A stretch of DNA of 64,000 nucleotides, taken from positions 530,416 to 594,415 of the forward strand of contig NZ_VFRQ01000002.1 of the NCBI RefSeq assembly GCF_006385705.1, given 5' to 3'. Under the pieces are notes generated by a model that was not told the DNA's origin, ran no database searches, and saw only the letters and a program-made list of their open reading frames with translations. Of the stretch, positions 51,920 through 60,098 are shown in pieces. The position numbers and the translations under genes are program-made. Position 1 is the stretch's first letter, and each line of letters begins with the position of its first letter. Origin of the DNA: Pontibacter mangrovi. Lineage in GTDB: Bacteria; Bacteroidota; Bacteroidia; Cytophagales; Hymenobacteraceae.

Positions 51920-53572
51920 ATGGCAAAATTTAACGAAAGTCCTGACCGCGACAACGCCGGCGCAGGCAGAAGAGGCGCTGATAGAGACCGCTCTGACAGA
52001 CCGAACAACGACCGCGAAGGCAAGAAAATCTTTAACAGAAGAGATAAATACGAAAAATCTGACGAAGGAAGAGAAGGACGCGGAGAGCGCCGCTCGTTCG
52101 GAGACAGATCAGACAGAAGAGATAACGACCGCAAGCCGTTCAACAATGACCGTCGTGAGGGTGGGGAAAGACGTTCTTTCGGAGGTGATAGAAGGGAAGG
52201 CGGAGAGCGTCGTTCCTTTAACAGTGACCGCCCAAGACGTGACGATGGCGAGCGCCGCAGCTACGGCGACAGGCGCGAAGGCGGCGAAAGACGTAGCTTC
52301 AACAGCGACCGACCGAACCGCGAAGGCGGAGAGCGCCGTTCTTATGGCGATAGAAGAGAGGGAGGAGAGCGTGGAGAACGCCGCTCGTACAACGCAGACA
52401 GGCCGGAAAGACGCGACAGCGACAGAAGAAGCTTTAACTCCGACAGACGCGATGACCGCCGTGGAGGTGGAGATCGCCGAGAAGGAGGCGAAAGACGCTC
52501 GTTTGGCGGCGACAGAAGAGAGGGTGGCGAGCGCCTTTCTTTCAGCAGCGACCGCCCAAGACGGGAGGATGGTGAGCGCCGCAGCTTTAACCCGGATCGC
52601 CGTGACGACCGCAGAGGTGGAGAAGGAAGAGAAGAACGTGGTGAGCGTCGTTTTAGCCGCGAGGGCAAACCTTCGTTCGGCGAGAAGCGCGGTTTCCGTG
52701 AGGACAGAGGCGAGAGAGGCGCTAAAAGCTTTAGCTCCCGTGGCCGCTCCAACGACCGCTTCCGCAATAACGAAGAAGCATCAGAGGCGCCCGACTATAA
52801 CCTGAGCCGCTACAAGAACAACCCGCGCATTAAGCGAAGCAATCGCGAAGAAGAAGAGAAGGACGGAACTATCCGCCTAAACCGCTATATCGCGAATGCG
52901 GGTGTGTGCTCGCGCCGCGAGGCAGACGTGCTGATTGAATCGGGAGAGATAAAAGTGAACGGAGAAGTAGTAACGGAGATGGGCTACAAAGTACAGCCTA
53001 CCGATAACGTATACTACGGCAAAAAGCTCCTGAGCCGCGAGAAGATGGTGTACGTGCTGCTCAACAAGCCGAAAGATTTCCTGACAACCACGGACGATCC
53101 GGAAGGCCGCAAAACGGTGATGAGCCTGGTGGCGAACGCCTCTAAGGAGCGCATCTTCCCGGTTGGCCGCCTGGACCGCAACACCACCGGCCTGCTGCTG
53201 TTCACCAACGACGGCGAAGTGGCGCAGAAGCTGACGCACCCATCAAACAACATCAAAAAAATCTACCAGGTAGAGCTGGACAAACCGATCACCAAAGCCG
53301 ACTACGTAAAAGTGGCCGAAGGCGTGGAGCTGGAGGACGGCAAAGCCGAAGTAGACGATGTGGCAATACTTGGTGAGTCCAACAAGTTTCTGGGGCTGGA
53401 GATACACATTGGCCGCAACCGCATCGTGCGCCGTATTTTTGAGCACCTTGGTTACGATGTCGTATCCCTGGACCGCGTACAGTACGCTGGCCTGACCAAA
53501 AAAGACGTGCCACGCGGCGAGTGGCGCTATTTGACCGAAAAAGAAGTTATCCAGCTGAAATACTTCATGTAA
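51920..53572 (+). CDS. rRNA pseudouridine synthase (RsuA/RluB family) with long Arg-rich repeat tail
   Basis: The protein has 550 residues. Residues 1-314 are disordered and repetitive: about eleven copies of GERRS(F/Y), mixed with DRREGG, SDRP and DRRGG, rich in Arg, Asp, Glu, Gly and Ser. Residues 315-360 are an S4 RNA-binding domain (RLNRYIANAGVCSRREAD). The catalytic domain follows, with the Asp in FPVGRLDRNTTGLLLFTNDG and the end block RNRIVRRIFEHLGYDVVSLDRV. It makes pseudouridine in 23S or 16S rRNA; the site is unknown. The tail is far longer than in E. coli RluB. coaX starts 6 bases after the stop. Confidence 0.92.
   Translation: MAKFNESPDRDNAGAGRRGADRDRSDRPNNDREGKKIFNRRDKYEKSDEGREGRGERRSFGDRSDRRDNDRKPFNNDRREGGERRSFGGDRREGGERRSFNSDRPRRDDGERRSYGDRREGGERRSFNSDRPNREGGERRSYGDRREGGERGERRSYNADRPERRDSDRRSFNSDRRDDRRGGGDRREGGERRSFGGDRREGGERLSFSSDRPRREDGERRSFNPDRRDDRRGGEGREERGERRFSREGKPSFGEKRGFREDRGERGAKSFSSRGRSNDRFRNNEEASEAPDYNLSRYKNNPRIKRSNREEEEKDGTIRLNRYIANAGVCSRREADVLIESGEIKVNGEVVTEMGYKVQPTDNVYYGKKLLSREKMVYVLLNKPKDFLTTTDDPEGRKTVMSLVANASKERIFPVGRLDRNTTGLLLFTNDGEVAQKLTHPSNNIKKIYQVELDKPITKADYVKVAEGVELEDGKAEVDDVAILGESNKFLGLEIHIGRNRIVRRIFEHLGYDVVSLDRVQYAGLTKKDVPRGEWRYLTEKEVIQLKYFM
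52080..52720. repeat. imperfect tandem repeats coding the Arg-rich tail
   Basis: Degenerate repeats of a GGCGAGCGCCGCAGC-type unit encode GERRSF/GERRSY. Because of the repeats, a second plus-strand frame (52146-52805) and a minus frame (52342-52767) also stay open; neither is taken as a gene. Such tracts are prone to length change by recombination. Confidence 0.75.
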
Positions 53573-53578
53573 GATAAC

Positions 53579-54298
53579 ATGCGCAACGTCGCCATTGATA
53601 TCGGGAACACCGGCACAAAGTATGGCATCTTCGAGGAGGGTGCCCTGGTGGAGCAGGGATATTTTGAAGGGCAGAACAACCTGCCGCCCGCGCTGCAACA
53701 CCAAACTTTTGACAATGCCATCGTTGCCTCGGTAGGCGTAAGCGCACAAAGTATAAAGGAGAGGCTGTCTGTGACGGGTAAACTATTGGAGCTAACCCCG
53801 CAGGCAGCCTTGCCTGTTATAAACCTCTACAAAACCCCGCAAACCTTGGGGGCCGATCGTATAGCCGCGGCGGTAGGGGCCAATTACCTGTTTCCGGGGC
53901 GCAACTGCCTGGTGTTTGATGCCGGTACCTGTATCACCCACGACTTTGTGGACGCGCAGGGCCAATACCATGGCGGAGGCATTGCGCCGGGGCTGCAGAT
54001 GAAATTCAAGGCCTTGCATACTTTTACAGAGCGCCTGCCGTTAGTACAGCAAATCGACAAAAATTTTCCGTTGACGGGGCAAAGTACCCAAGAGTCGATT
54101 TTGAGCGGCGTTTTAGCCGGTAGTGTGGCCGAACTCAACGGCCTCATCCAGTCTTACACCGAAAAAGCTGCAGGATTAGTGGTTATACTTTGCGGGGGCG
54201 ATGCAGGATTTTTTGAAAGTAAGTTAAAAGGACGCATCTTTGTAATTCCTGAATTGGTCTTGATCGGGCTTCACAGAATATTGACACATAATGTATAA
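53579..54298 (+). CDS. coaX: type III pantothenate kinase
   Basis: CoaX phosphorylates pantothenate in the first step of coenzyme A synthesis. It has 239 residues. The ASKHA-fold motifs are VAIDIGNTGTKYGIFEEG at the start, TLGADRIAAAVGANYLF near 90 with the catalytic Asp, and LVFDAGTCITHDFVDAQGQYHGGGIAPGLQM near 115. It starts 6 bases after the pseudouridine synthase stop and overlaps the outer membrane protein gene by 8 bases, opening the envelope block. Confidence 0.95.
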   Translation: MRNVAIDIGNTGTKYGIFEEGALVEQGYFEGQNNLPPALQHQTFDNAIVASVGVSAQSIKERLSVTGKLLELTPQAALPVINLYKTPQTLGADRIAAAVGANYLFPGRNCLVFDAGTCITHDFVDAQGQYHGGGIAPGLQMKFKALHTFTERLPLVQQIDKNFPLTGQSTQESILSGVLAGSVAELNGLIQSYTEKAAGLVVILCGGDAGFFESKLKGRIFVIPELVLIGLHRILTHNV

Positions 54299-55586
54299 GA
54301 CACTCCGAGTACTGATAGGCTTCGCGGCGCTATGCATGGCACACGCCACACAGGCGCAGCTTATCGGCAACACACCCTACTCCCGCTACGGCATCGGCGA
54401 GATAAACGAGAACTACGGCAGCATCCGGGGGGCAGGTATGGCAGGGGCAGGCATCAGCGCCGGCAACAGCTATCAGCCCAACACCACCAACCCGGCCATG
54501 CTATACTATAACAGCATCACCAACTTCGATTTTAGCGCGGCCGGGCAGGTTAAAACTATTAAAAGCCAAAGTGCCTCGCAGGTAGTCGGAAATGCCAATT
54601 TGTATAACCTATCCTTGGCGGTGCCCATTTCCGGGCGCTGGAGCACAGCGGTGGGGCTACGTCCGTTCTCTACCGTAAACTACGAGATAAACGCTACCTC
54701 TAACTTAGAGGGCAACCCAGAAGCTAGCATCCTGCGCAGATACGCCGGCGAGGGAGGGCTCTCAGAAGTATACTTTGCGCACGGCGTCAGGCTGTTTGGC
54801 GGCTTTACCGTAGGCGGTAGCGCCTCCTATATTTTCGGCAACATCATTAACGAGACAGGCAGCACCGTGCAGGACCCGGAGCAGCCAAATGCCAGCCTGG
54901 TAAGCATAACTAAGATAGACCGCACCACTTACAGGGACTTTATGTACCGGGCGGCCTTCAGCTACAGGAAAAAACTGAAGGACAAGCTGAACCTGGGCGT
55001 AGGCGGTGTGTATGGCTTTGCCGCCGACCTGGAGGCTGAGCGTGACATCTCGTATGAGCGCCGCGGGCCAAACGGCCTTCCGCTGGTGGAGCCAATGCCG
55101 GATGACACAGTGAGCAACACCATTCAGCTGCCAGCCAACTGGCGGGCGGGCGTCAGCCTGGACAACGGCAGTAACCTTACCCTTGCCGCCGATTTCAGCA
55201 CTTACGAGTGGTCCAAGTATAAAGGGTTCGACGGCACGAACAGCAACCTGAAGGACAGCTACAAAATAGCCGTGGGCGGGGAGTATACGCCAAACGCCAC
55301 CGCTATCGACAGCTACTTTAAGCGCATTACCTACCGTGGCGGCCTCTACTACAACAATACCCAGTTCCAGTTAAACGGCGAGGATATCACTGACAAAGGC
55401 CTGACCACCGGATTTACTTTTCCGCTGGGCCGTGGCACCATGTACGACCTTTATTTGTTAAACCTATCGTTGGGTTATGGCCAGCGCGGCACCACCGACA
55501 GTGGGCTGGTGCAGGAAAACTACTTGCAGTTTGGCCTGGGCTTTACCGTGAACAGCCGCTGGTTCCTGAAGCGCCGCATCGAGTAG
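54291..55586 (+). CDS. outer membrane beta-barrel protein of the coaX-lptC block
   Basis: The protein has 431 residues. A signal peptide (VLIGFAALCMAHATQAQ) is followed by N-terminal GNTPYSRYGIGEINENYGSIRGAGMAGAGISAGN and regular amphipathic beta strands to the end, closing in Lys-Arg-Arg-Ile-Glu. The pattern resembles FadL/OmpP1-like porins of Bacteroidota, found beside coaX and lptC in many genomes. The ligand is unknown. It overlaps coaX by 8 bases and is followed by a terminator. Confidence 0.83.
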   Translation: MYKTLRVLIGFAALCMAHATQAQLIGNTPYSRYGIGEINENYGSIRGAGMAGAGISAGNSYQPNTTNPAMLYYNSITNFDFSAAGQVKTIKSQSASQVVGNANLYNLSLAVPISGRWSTAVGLRPFSTVNYEINATSNLEGNPEASILRRYAGEGGLSEVYFAHGVRLFGGFTVGGSASYIFGNIINETGSTVQDPEQPNASLVSITKIDRTTYRDFMYRAAFSYRKKLKDKLNLGVGGVYGFAADLEAERDISYERRGPNGLPLVEPMPDDTVSNTIQLPANWRAGVSLDNGSNLTLAADFSTYEWSKYKGFDGTNSNLKDSYKIAVGGEYTPNATAIDSYFKRITYRGGLYYNNTQFQLNGEDITDKGLTTGFTFPLGRGTMYDLYLLNLSLGYGQRGTTDSGLVQENYLQFGLGFTVNSRWFLKRRIE

Positions 55587-55607
55587 AGACAAGTATAGCT
55601 AAAGTAT

Positions 55608-55637
55608 AAAAGGCCGTTCTTGAAGCGGCCTTTTTTG
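55608..55637 (+). terminator. terminator after outer membrane protein gene
   Basis: AAAGGCCG pairs with CGGCCTTT around a 9-base loop, followed by TTT. Confidence 0.9.
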
Positions 55638-55712
55638 CGATAGGGCCTACCCACCATAAACATAAGTGCATAAAATTTGCTAACTATACATAAAACAAAG
55701 GATAAGGCATTC

Positions 55713-56252
55713 ATGCGGAACGCATACATATTGGGGTTGTTGATGCTGGTGGCCGTACTTGGGCTGGGCTGCAAACGCGACCTGAAGAACCCCGATGAGG
55801 AGGAGCGCTACACAGGCCCAACCATAGAGAACCATGATGTAACCACCCTGTACAGCGACTCGGCTAAGGTGCTTATTAAGCTGCAGGCACCGGTGCAGCA
55901 GGAGTTTGAGGGCGGCGACGGCGTTTTCCCGAAAGGCTTTTACATTGAGTTTTACGATGAGCAGGGAAAGCTGGAGTCTACGCTGAAAGGCAACTATGGC
56001 CGCCAGGAAACCCGCAAAAGCCTCTACTATGCCCGCGGCAACGTGGTGGTAAACAACCTGAAGAAAAACGAGAAACTCGAAACCGAGGAACTATACTGGA
56101 ACCGCAACAAAGGCAGGATCTACACAGATAAGTTTGTGAAGGTTACCTCGCCGGAGGAGGTGATCACCGGCGTTGGCCTCACCGCCAACCAGGACATGTC
56201 GCGCTACTCTATTAAAAAGGTGACAGGCAAATTTAATTTCAGCGAAGAATGA
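55713..56252 (+). CDS. lptC: LPS export protein LptC
   Basis: The protein has 179 residues. A lipobox LGLGC (near residue 20) makes it a lipoprotein-like or membrane-tethered form. The LptC/OstA-like domain follows: HDVTTLYSDSAKVLIKLQAPVQQEFEGGDGVFPKGFYIEFYDEQGKLESTLKGNYGR and VTSPEEVITGVGLTANQDMSRYSIKKVTGKF, in order. It links the inner membrane LptBFG to the periplasmic bridge carrying LPS. The ATG at 55713 is used rather than 55677, which lacks a signal peptide start. It overlaps the next small gene (ATGA). Confidence 0.88.
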   Translation: MRNAYILGLLMLVAVLGLGCKRDLKNPDEEERYTGPTIENHDVTTLYSDSAKVLIKLQAPVQQEFEGGDGVFPKGFYIEFYDEQGKLESTLKGNYGRQETRKSLYYARGNVVVNNLKKNEKLETEELYWNRNKGRIYTDKFVKVTSPEEVITGVGLTANQDMSRYSIKKVTGKFNFSEE

Positions 56253-56422
56253 ACAAACGGCTCGTTTACATAATTCTGCTCTCGCTGGCCTTCGTGGCCA
56301 TGGTGATAGGCGTGCACCGCAGCATTACCGAGGAGGACGTTGCAGGCAATTACTGGATCTTTATGATCGGCTTTGTGTTTTATATGCTCTACCACTACAG
56401 CAAAAAGAAAGACAAGGCCTGA
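56249..56422 (+). CDS. small two-helix membrane protein, 57 aa
   Basis: This gene is easily missed because of its size. It starts at an ATG that overlaps the lptC stop (ATGA), so translation is coupled. The product has two membrane helices, LVYIILLSLAFVAMVIGV and YWIFMIGFVFYMLYHY, joined by HRSITEEDVAGN, and a Lys-rich tail. It ends 22 bases before the CorC-type gene. I know no function. Its place suggests a part in LPS export or a partner of the CorC-type protein. Confidence 0.72.
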   Translation: MNKRLVYIILLSLAFVAMVIGVHRSITEEDVAGNYWIFMIGFVFYMLYHYSKKKDKA

Positions 56423-56444
56423 AAATGCAAGAGACTGACTTCAG

Positions 56445-57746
56445 ATGATAGACCCCAGCCAGATCATACTTCTGTGCGTCGCTCTGCTGTTTTCGGCCTT
56501 CTTCTCTGGTATTGAGATGGCGTTTATGGCCGCAAACAAAATACAGATTGAGCTGAGCGACAAAAACGGCGTGCTGTCGGGCCGCATTCTGTGGCACCTG
56601 CTGCAGCGCCCCACCCGCCTGATGGGCACCACGCTGATCGGGAACACCCTGGCGCTGGTGCTTTACGGCTTTGCCATTGCCGGCGTGTTGCACCAGTTCT
56701 TTTCTGCTTACCTGCCCGAGCCGCTGCAGCTCAACCTGTTTATACTTATACTTCAGATCTTGCTTGCCTCGGTGGTGGTGCTGCTTACCGCAGAGTTCCT
56801 GCCGCGCAGCCTGGCGGCCATCAACCCCAACAAAATGCTGCAGGCGCTGGCGCCGCTCATCCTGCTGATGTACTACCTGCTCTGGCCGGTGGTATACCTG
56901 ATCGTAGGGCTGAGCAAATGGGTGGCAGAGAAAGTGTTTAAGATGGAGTTTTCAGAAGAGAAGCCCGTGTTCGGCTTCACAGACCTCAACGCGTTCATAA
57001 AAAACCGCCTGTATCACCCCGAGCAGGAGCACGCCCCAGAGGTAGACCCGCAGATCTTCCACAACGCCCTGGACTTTAAAACCGTGAAAGTGCGCGAGTG
57101 CATGGTGCCCCGCACCGAGATAGAGGCCGTGGAGGTGCAGGAGCCCATCGAGGCGCTACGGGAGGCATTCATCAGCACGGGACACTCCAAAATCCTGGTG
57201 TACGAGGACAGCATCGATAACATCATCGGGTATTGCCACCAGCTGGACATGTTCCGGAAGCCGCGGGAGATCCGGCAGATACTGGCGCCGGTAAGCATGG
57301 TGCCGGAGAGCATGCTGGCCAGCGAGCTGTTTGTGCGCTTTGTAGCAGAGCACCGCAGCGTGGCCGTGGTGGTGGATGAGTTTGGAGGCACATCCGGCAT
57401 CGTGACCGTGGAGGACGTGATAGAGGAAATACTAGGCGACATACAGGATGAGTATGACGTGAACGAGGGGCTGCTGGAGCAGGTAATCCCGGACAAAGGG
57501 CTTTATATCCTGAGCGCGCGGCACGAGATCGACTACCTGAACGAGAAGTATGAGCTTAACCTGCCTGAAGGCGACTATGAAACCCTGGGTGGCCTGATCT
57601 TTGCCGAGTTTGGGGAGATACCGACACCGGGCGACAGCGTGAAGGTGCCGCCCTTTACCATTACGGTGCTAACCATGGACGAGAACCGGATAGATGCGGT
57701 GAAGCTTTTAAAAAACACAGATTTTCAGGCAGATGCCAAAAGCTAA
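56445..57746 (+). CDS. HlyC/CorC-type transporter (CNNM-CBS-CorC domains)
   Basis: The protein has 433 residues. An N-terminal DUF21/CNNM domain with four helices (residues about 5-165) is followed by a CBS pair (about 205-325, with VRECMVPRTEIEAVEVQ and VAVVVDEFGGTSGIVTVEDVIEEILG) and a CorC/HlyC domain (about 345-425). It is a divalent-cation (Mg2+ or Co2+) transporter or regulator at the inner membrane. GldE, a gliding protein of Bacteroidota, belongs to the same family, but no other gld genes are visible. Confidence 0.9.
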   Translation: MIDPSQIILLCVALLFSAFFSGIEMAFMAANKIQIELSDKNGVLSGRILWHLLQRPTRLMGTTLIGNTLALVLYGFAIAGVLHQFFSAYLPEPLQLNLFILILQILLASVVVLLTAEFLPRSLAAINPNKMLQALAPLILLMYYLLWPVVYLIVGLSKWVAEKVFKMEFSEEKPVFGFTDLNAFIKNRLYHPEQEHAPEVDPQIFHNALDFKTVKVRECMVPRTEIEAVEVQEPIEALREAFISTGHSKILVYEDSIDNIIGYCHQLDMFRKPREIRQILAPVSMVPESMLASELFVRFVAEHRSVAVVVDEFGGTSGIVTVEDVIEEILGDIQDEYDVNEGLLEQVIPDKGLYILSARHEIDYLNEKYELNLPEGDYETLGGLIFAEFGEIPTPGDSVKVPPFTITVLTMDENRIDAVKLLKNTDFQADAKS

Positions 57747-57821
57747 TCAGCGAGATAAAAATTTTGAATTTTAGGCTGATTAACCTTATTTTGCACAATC
57801 CTTTTATAAGTTACATAAAGA

Positions 57822-59924
57822 ATGGCATTAATTAACAAGATTAGAGAGAAGTCTGGTTGGGCTGTAGGCGCCATTGCCCTGGGGCTTGGTGTGTTTGTAG
57901 TAGGCGGCGACCTGCTGGGGCCAAACTCAAGGCTGCTAGGCAATAATGCAAATACAGTAGGCGAGATAGCCGGAGAGGAAATTGACTACCAGGAGTTTGA
58001 CGCAGTGCTGCAGCAGGCAAAAGCGGACTACGAGAACCGCGTTGGCCGTGCCGCCACAGAGGCTGAACTGGCCATGCTGCGCGAGCAGGCCTGGAACCAA
58101 CTGATCTTTAAGATTGCCCTACAAAAGGAATACGACCGCCTGGGCCTGGAGGTAACAGACGAAGAGCTGGCCGACATGGTGCAGGGCAACAACATACACC
58201 CTGCCGTTATGCAGGCGTTTGCCAACCCGCAAACCGGCGAGTTTGACCGCAACCAGGTAGTGCAGTACCTGCAAAACCTGGATGCTACCGGCACGCGCCC
58301 AATGTGGATGAACTTTGAGCAGAGCATTGCCGCTGATCGCCTGCAGGGCAAGTATGCCGGCCTGCTGAGCAAAACAGTTTACGTAACCGGCGCTGAGGCA
58401 AAGAACTTCTACAAAGCCCAAAACGCCGCTGCCAGCCTGAAGGTGCTTTTCGTGCCATACTTCACCGTGTCTGACTCTGCCGTTGAGGTAACAGATGCCC
58501 AGCTGAAAGACTACTACGAGCGCAACAAAGAGCTTTATAAAGTAGAGGATGGCCGCACGATTGAATACGTGACCATTCCGGTGACAGCCTCTAAGGAAGA
58601 CAGCACCTACTACAACGAGGAAATTGCACGGGTAGCGAAGCAGTTTGCCAGCGCCACCAACGACTCGGCGTTTGTGAACGCTAACTCGGATGTGCCTTAC
58701 AGCGGTGCTTACGTAACCCCGGCCAACCTGCCGGAGCAGCTACGCAAGCAGCAGCTGGAGAAAGGCAAAGTATACGGCCCGTATACCAGCAATGGCTCTG
58801 TGGCGCTTTACAAAGTGGTAGATGCCAAACAGGCTGACAAGTTCTCTGTGAAGGCAAGCCATATCCTGATTCGTCCGGAGAACGATACACCCGAAGCCAA
58901 GGCTGCTGCCAAGGCAAAAGCGCAGGATGTGCTGTCGCAGATTAAAAACGGGGCTGATTTTGCACAGATGGCCGTCCAGTATGGTACCGACGGAACAGCC
59001 TCTCGCGGTGGCGACCTGGGATGGTTCCCGGAAGGGCAGATGGTGGCACCATTTGACAATGCCGTTTTCGGCTTTAGCGGCACAGGCTTGCTGCCAAACC
59101 TGGTGGAAACCGAGTATGGCTACCACATTGTGAAGGTAACCGAGCCGAAAACAAAGCAGCAGTATAAAGTGGCAGCCGTGGAGCGCACGATAGAGCCAAG
59201 CGAAGGAACCCGCGATGCAGCCTACGCCGTAGCAGACGAATTGGCCGGCACTAGCGACAATACAGAAGAGTTCCTGAAAAACATCGAGGCCAATAAGTCG
59301 CTGGTGAAGGAAGAGGCTGCCAATATCGGTAAAAACCAGGTGCTGGTAAACAACCTTTCCGGCGCGAGAGAGCTGGTGCGCTGGGCTTATGCCGATGACA
59401 CCGAAGTAGGCGATGTTTCTCCTGTAGTTGAGATAAACGATCAGTTTGTGGTGGCTACGCTTACAGGCGAGCGCGAGAAAGGCTATGCCTCTGTAGAGGA
59501 TGTGCGTGAGGAACTGACTGCGGCGGTTCGTGATGAGTTGAAAGCAAAGCAGATCATAGAGAAGCTGAAAGGCCAGAAAGGATCACTAGACCAAATGGCA
59601 GCGGCCTATGGCCCGGATGCTATGGTAAAGACTGCTGACAACGTTACGTTTGCCTCTGCTTCTATACCGGGCATTGGCGTGGAGCCGCTTGCAGTAGGGG
59701 AGGCTTTCGGCCTGAAGCAGGGTGCCCGTACCGCTCCTATAGAAGGACAGGGCGGTGTGCTGGTAGTAGAGCTGACAAACCTGACGCCTGCGCCGGAAAT
59801 TGATGACTTTGAAAACGTGAAGAAGCAGATTCTGGCCACACGTGCCGGTCGTGCCGAAACACAGGCCTTCGAAGCGATCAAAGAAAAAGCGGATATCAAA
59901 GACAACCGCGTGCGCTTCTTCTAA
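57822..59924 (+). CDS. PpiD/SurA-type peptidyl-prolyl isomerase, membrane anchored
   Basis: The protein has 700 residues. An N-terminal membrane anchor (GWAVGAIALGLGVFVVGGDLL) is followed by a SurA-N-like chaperone domain (about residues 35-190). A parvulin domain lies at about 343-445: VKASHILIRPEN, ARGGDLGWFPEGQMVAPFDNAVF-like (here SRGGDLGWFPEGQMVAPFDNAVF) and ETEYGYHIVKV. A second, degenerate parvulin-like part follows. It folds outer membrane or secreted proteins in the periplasm. It closes the coaX to CorC block and has its own terminator. Confidence 0.9.
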   Translation: MALINKIREKSGWAVGAIALGLGVFVVGGDLLGPNSRLLGNNANTVGEIAGEEIDYQEFDAVLQQAKADYENRVGRAATEAELAMLREQAWNQLIFKIALQKEYDRLGLEVTDEELADMVQGNNIHPAVMQAFANPQTGEFDRNQVVQYLQNLDATGTRPMWMNFEQSIAADRLQGKYAGLLSKTVYVTGAEAKNFYKAQNAAASLKVLFVPYFTVSDSAVEVTDAQLKDYYERNKELYKVEDGRTIEYVTIPVTASKEDSTYYNEEIARVAKQFASATNDSAFVNANSDVPYSGAYVTPANLPEQLRKQQLEKGKVYGPYTSNGSVALYKVVDAKQADKFSVKASHILIRPENDTPEAKAAAKAKAQDVLSQIKNGADFAQMAVQYGTDGTASRGGDLGWFPEGQMVAPFDNAVFGFSGTGLLPNLVETEYGYHIVKVTEPKTKQQYKVAAVERTIEPSEGTRDAAYAVADELAGTSDNTEEFLKNIEANKSLVKEEAANIGKNQVLVNNLSGARELVRWAYADDTEVGDVSPVVEINDQFVVATLTGEREKGYASVEDVREELTAAVRDELKAKQIIEKLKGQKGSLDQMAAAYGPDAMVKTADNVTFASASIPGIGVEPLAVGEAFGLKQGARTAPIEGQGGVLVVELTNLTPAPEIDDFENVKKQILATRAGRAETQAFEAIKEKADIKDNRVRFF

Positions 59925-59948
59925 GCCACAACGTATAAAGTATATTGA

Positions 59949-59983
59949 GAGCCACTCCCACACAGGAGTGGCTCTTTTTTTGC
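59949..59983 (+). terminator. terminator after ppiD-like gene
   Basis: GAGCCACTCC pairs with GGAGTGGCTC around a 6-base loop, followed by seven T. Confidence 0.94.
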
Positions 59984-60098
59984 CCCAAGGCCATTCTTTT
60001 CTAAAGTAAAGCCAAAAACAAACCGATTCTGTATATTCATAGTTAAGAAAGAGAGGCACGCATACACGCAAGTGCAGATGCATCGTTTATAAAATATA

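Noticed and set aside
52146..52805. 219-codon frame inside the pseudouridine synthase gene
   Set aside because: It stays open only because the DNA is repetitive; the main frame carries the known S4 and catalytic domains.
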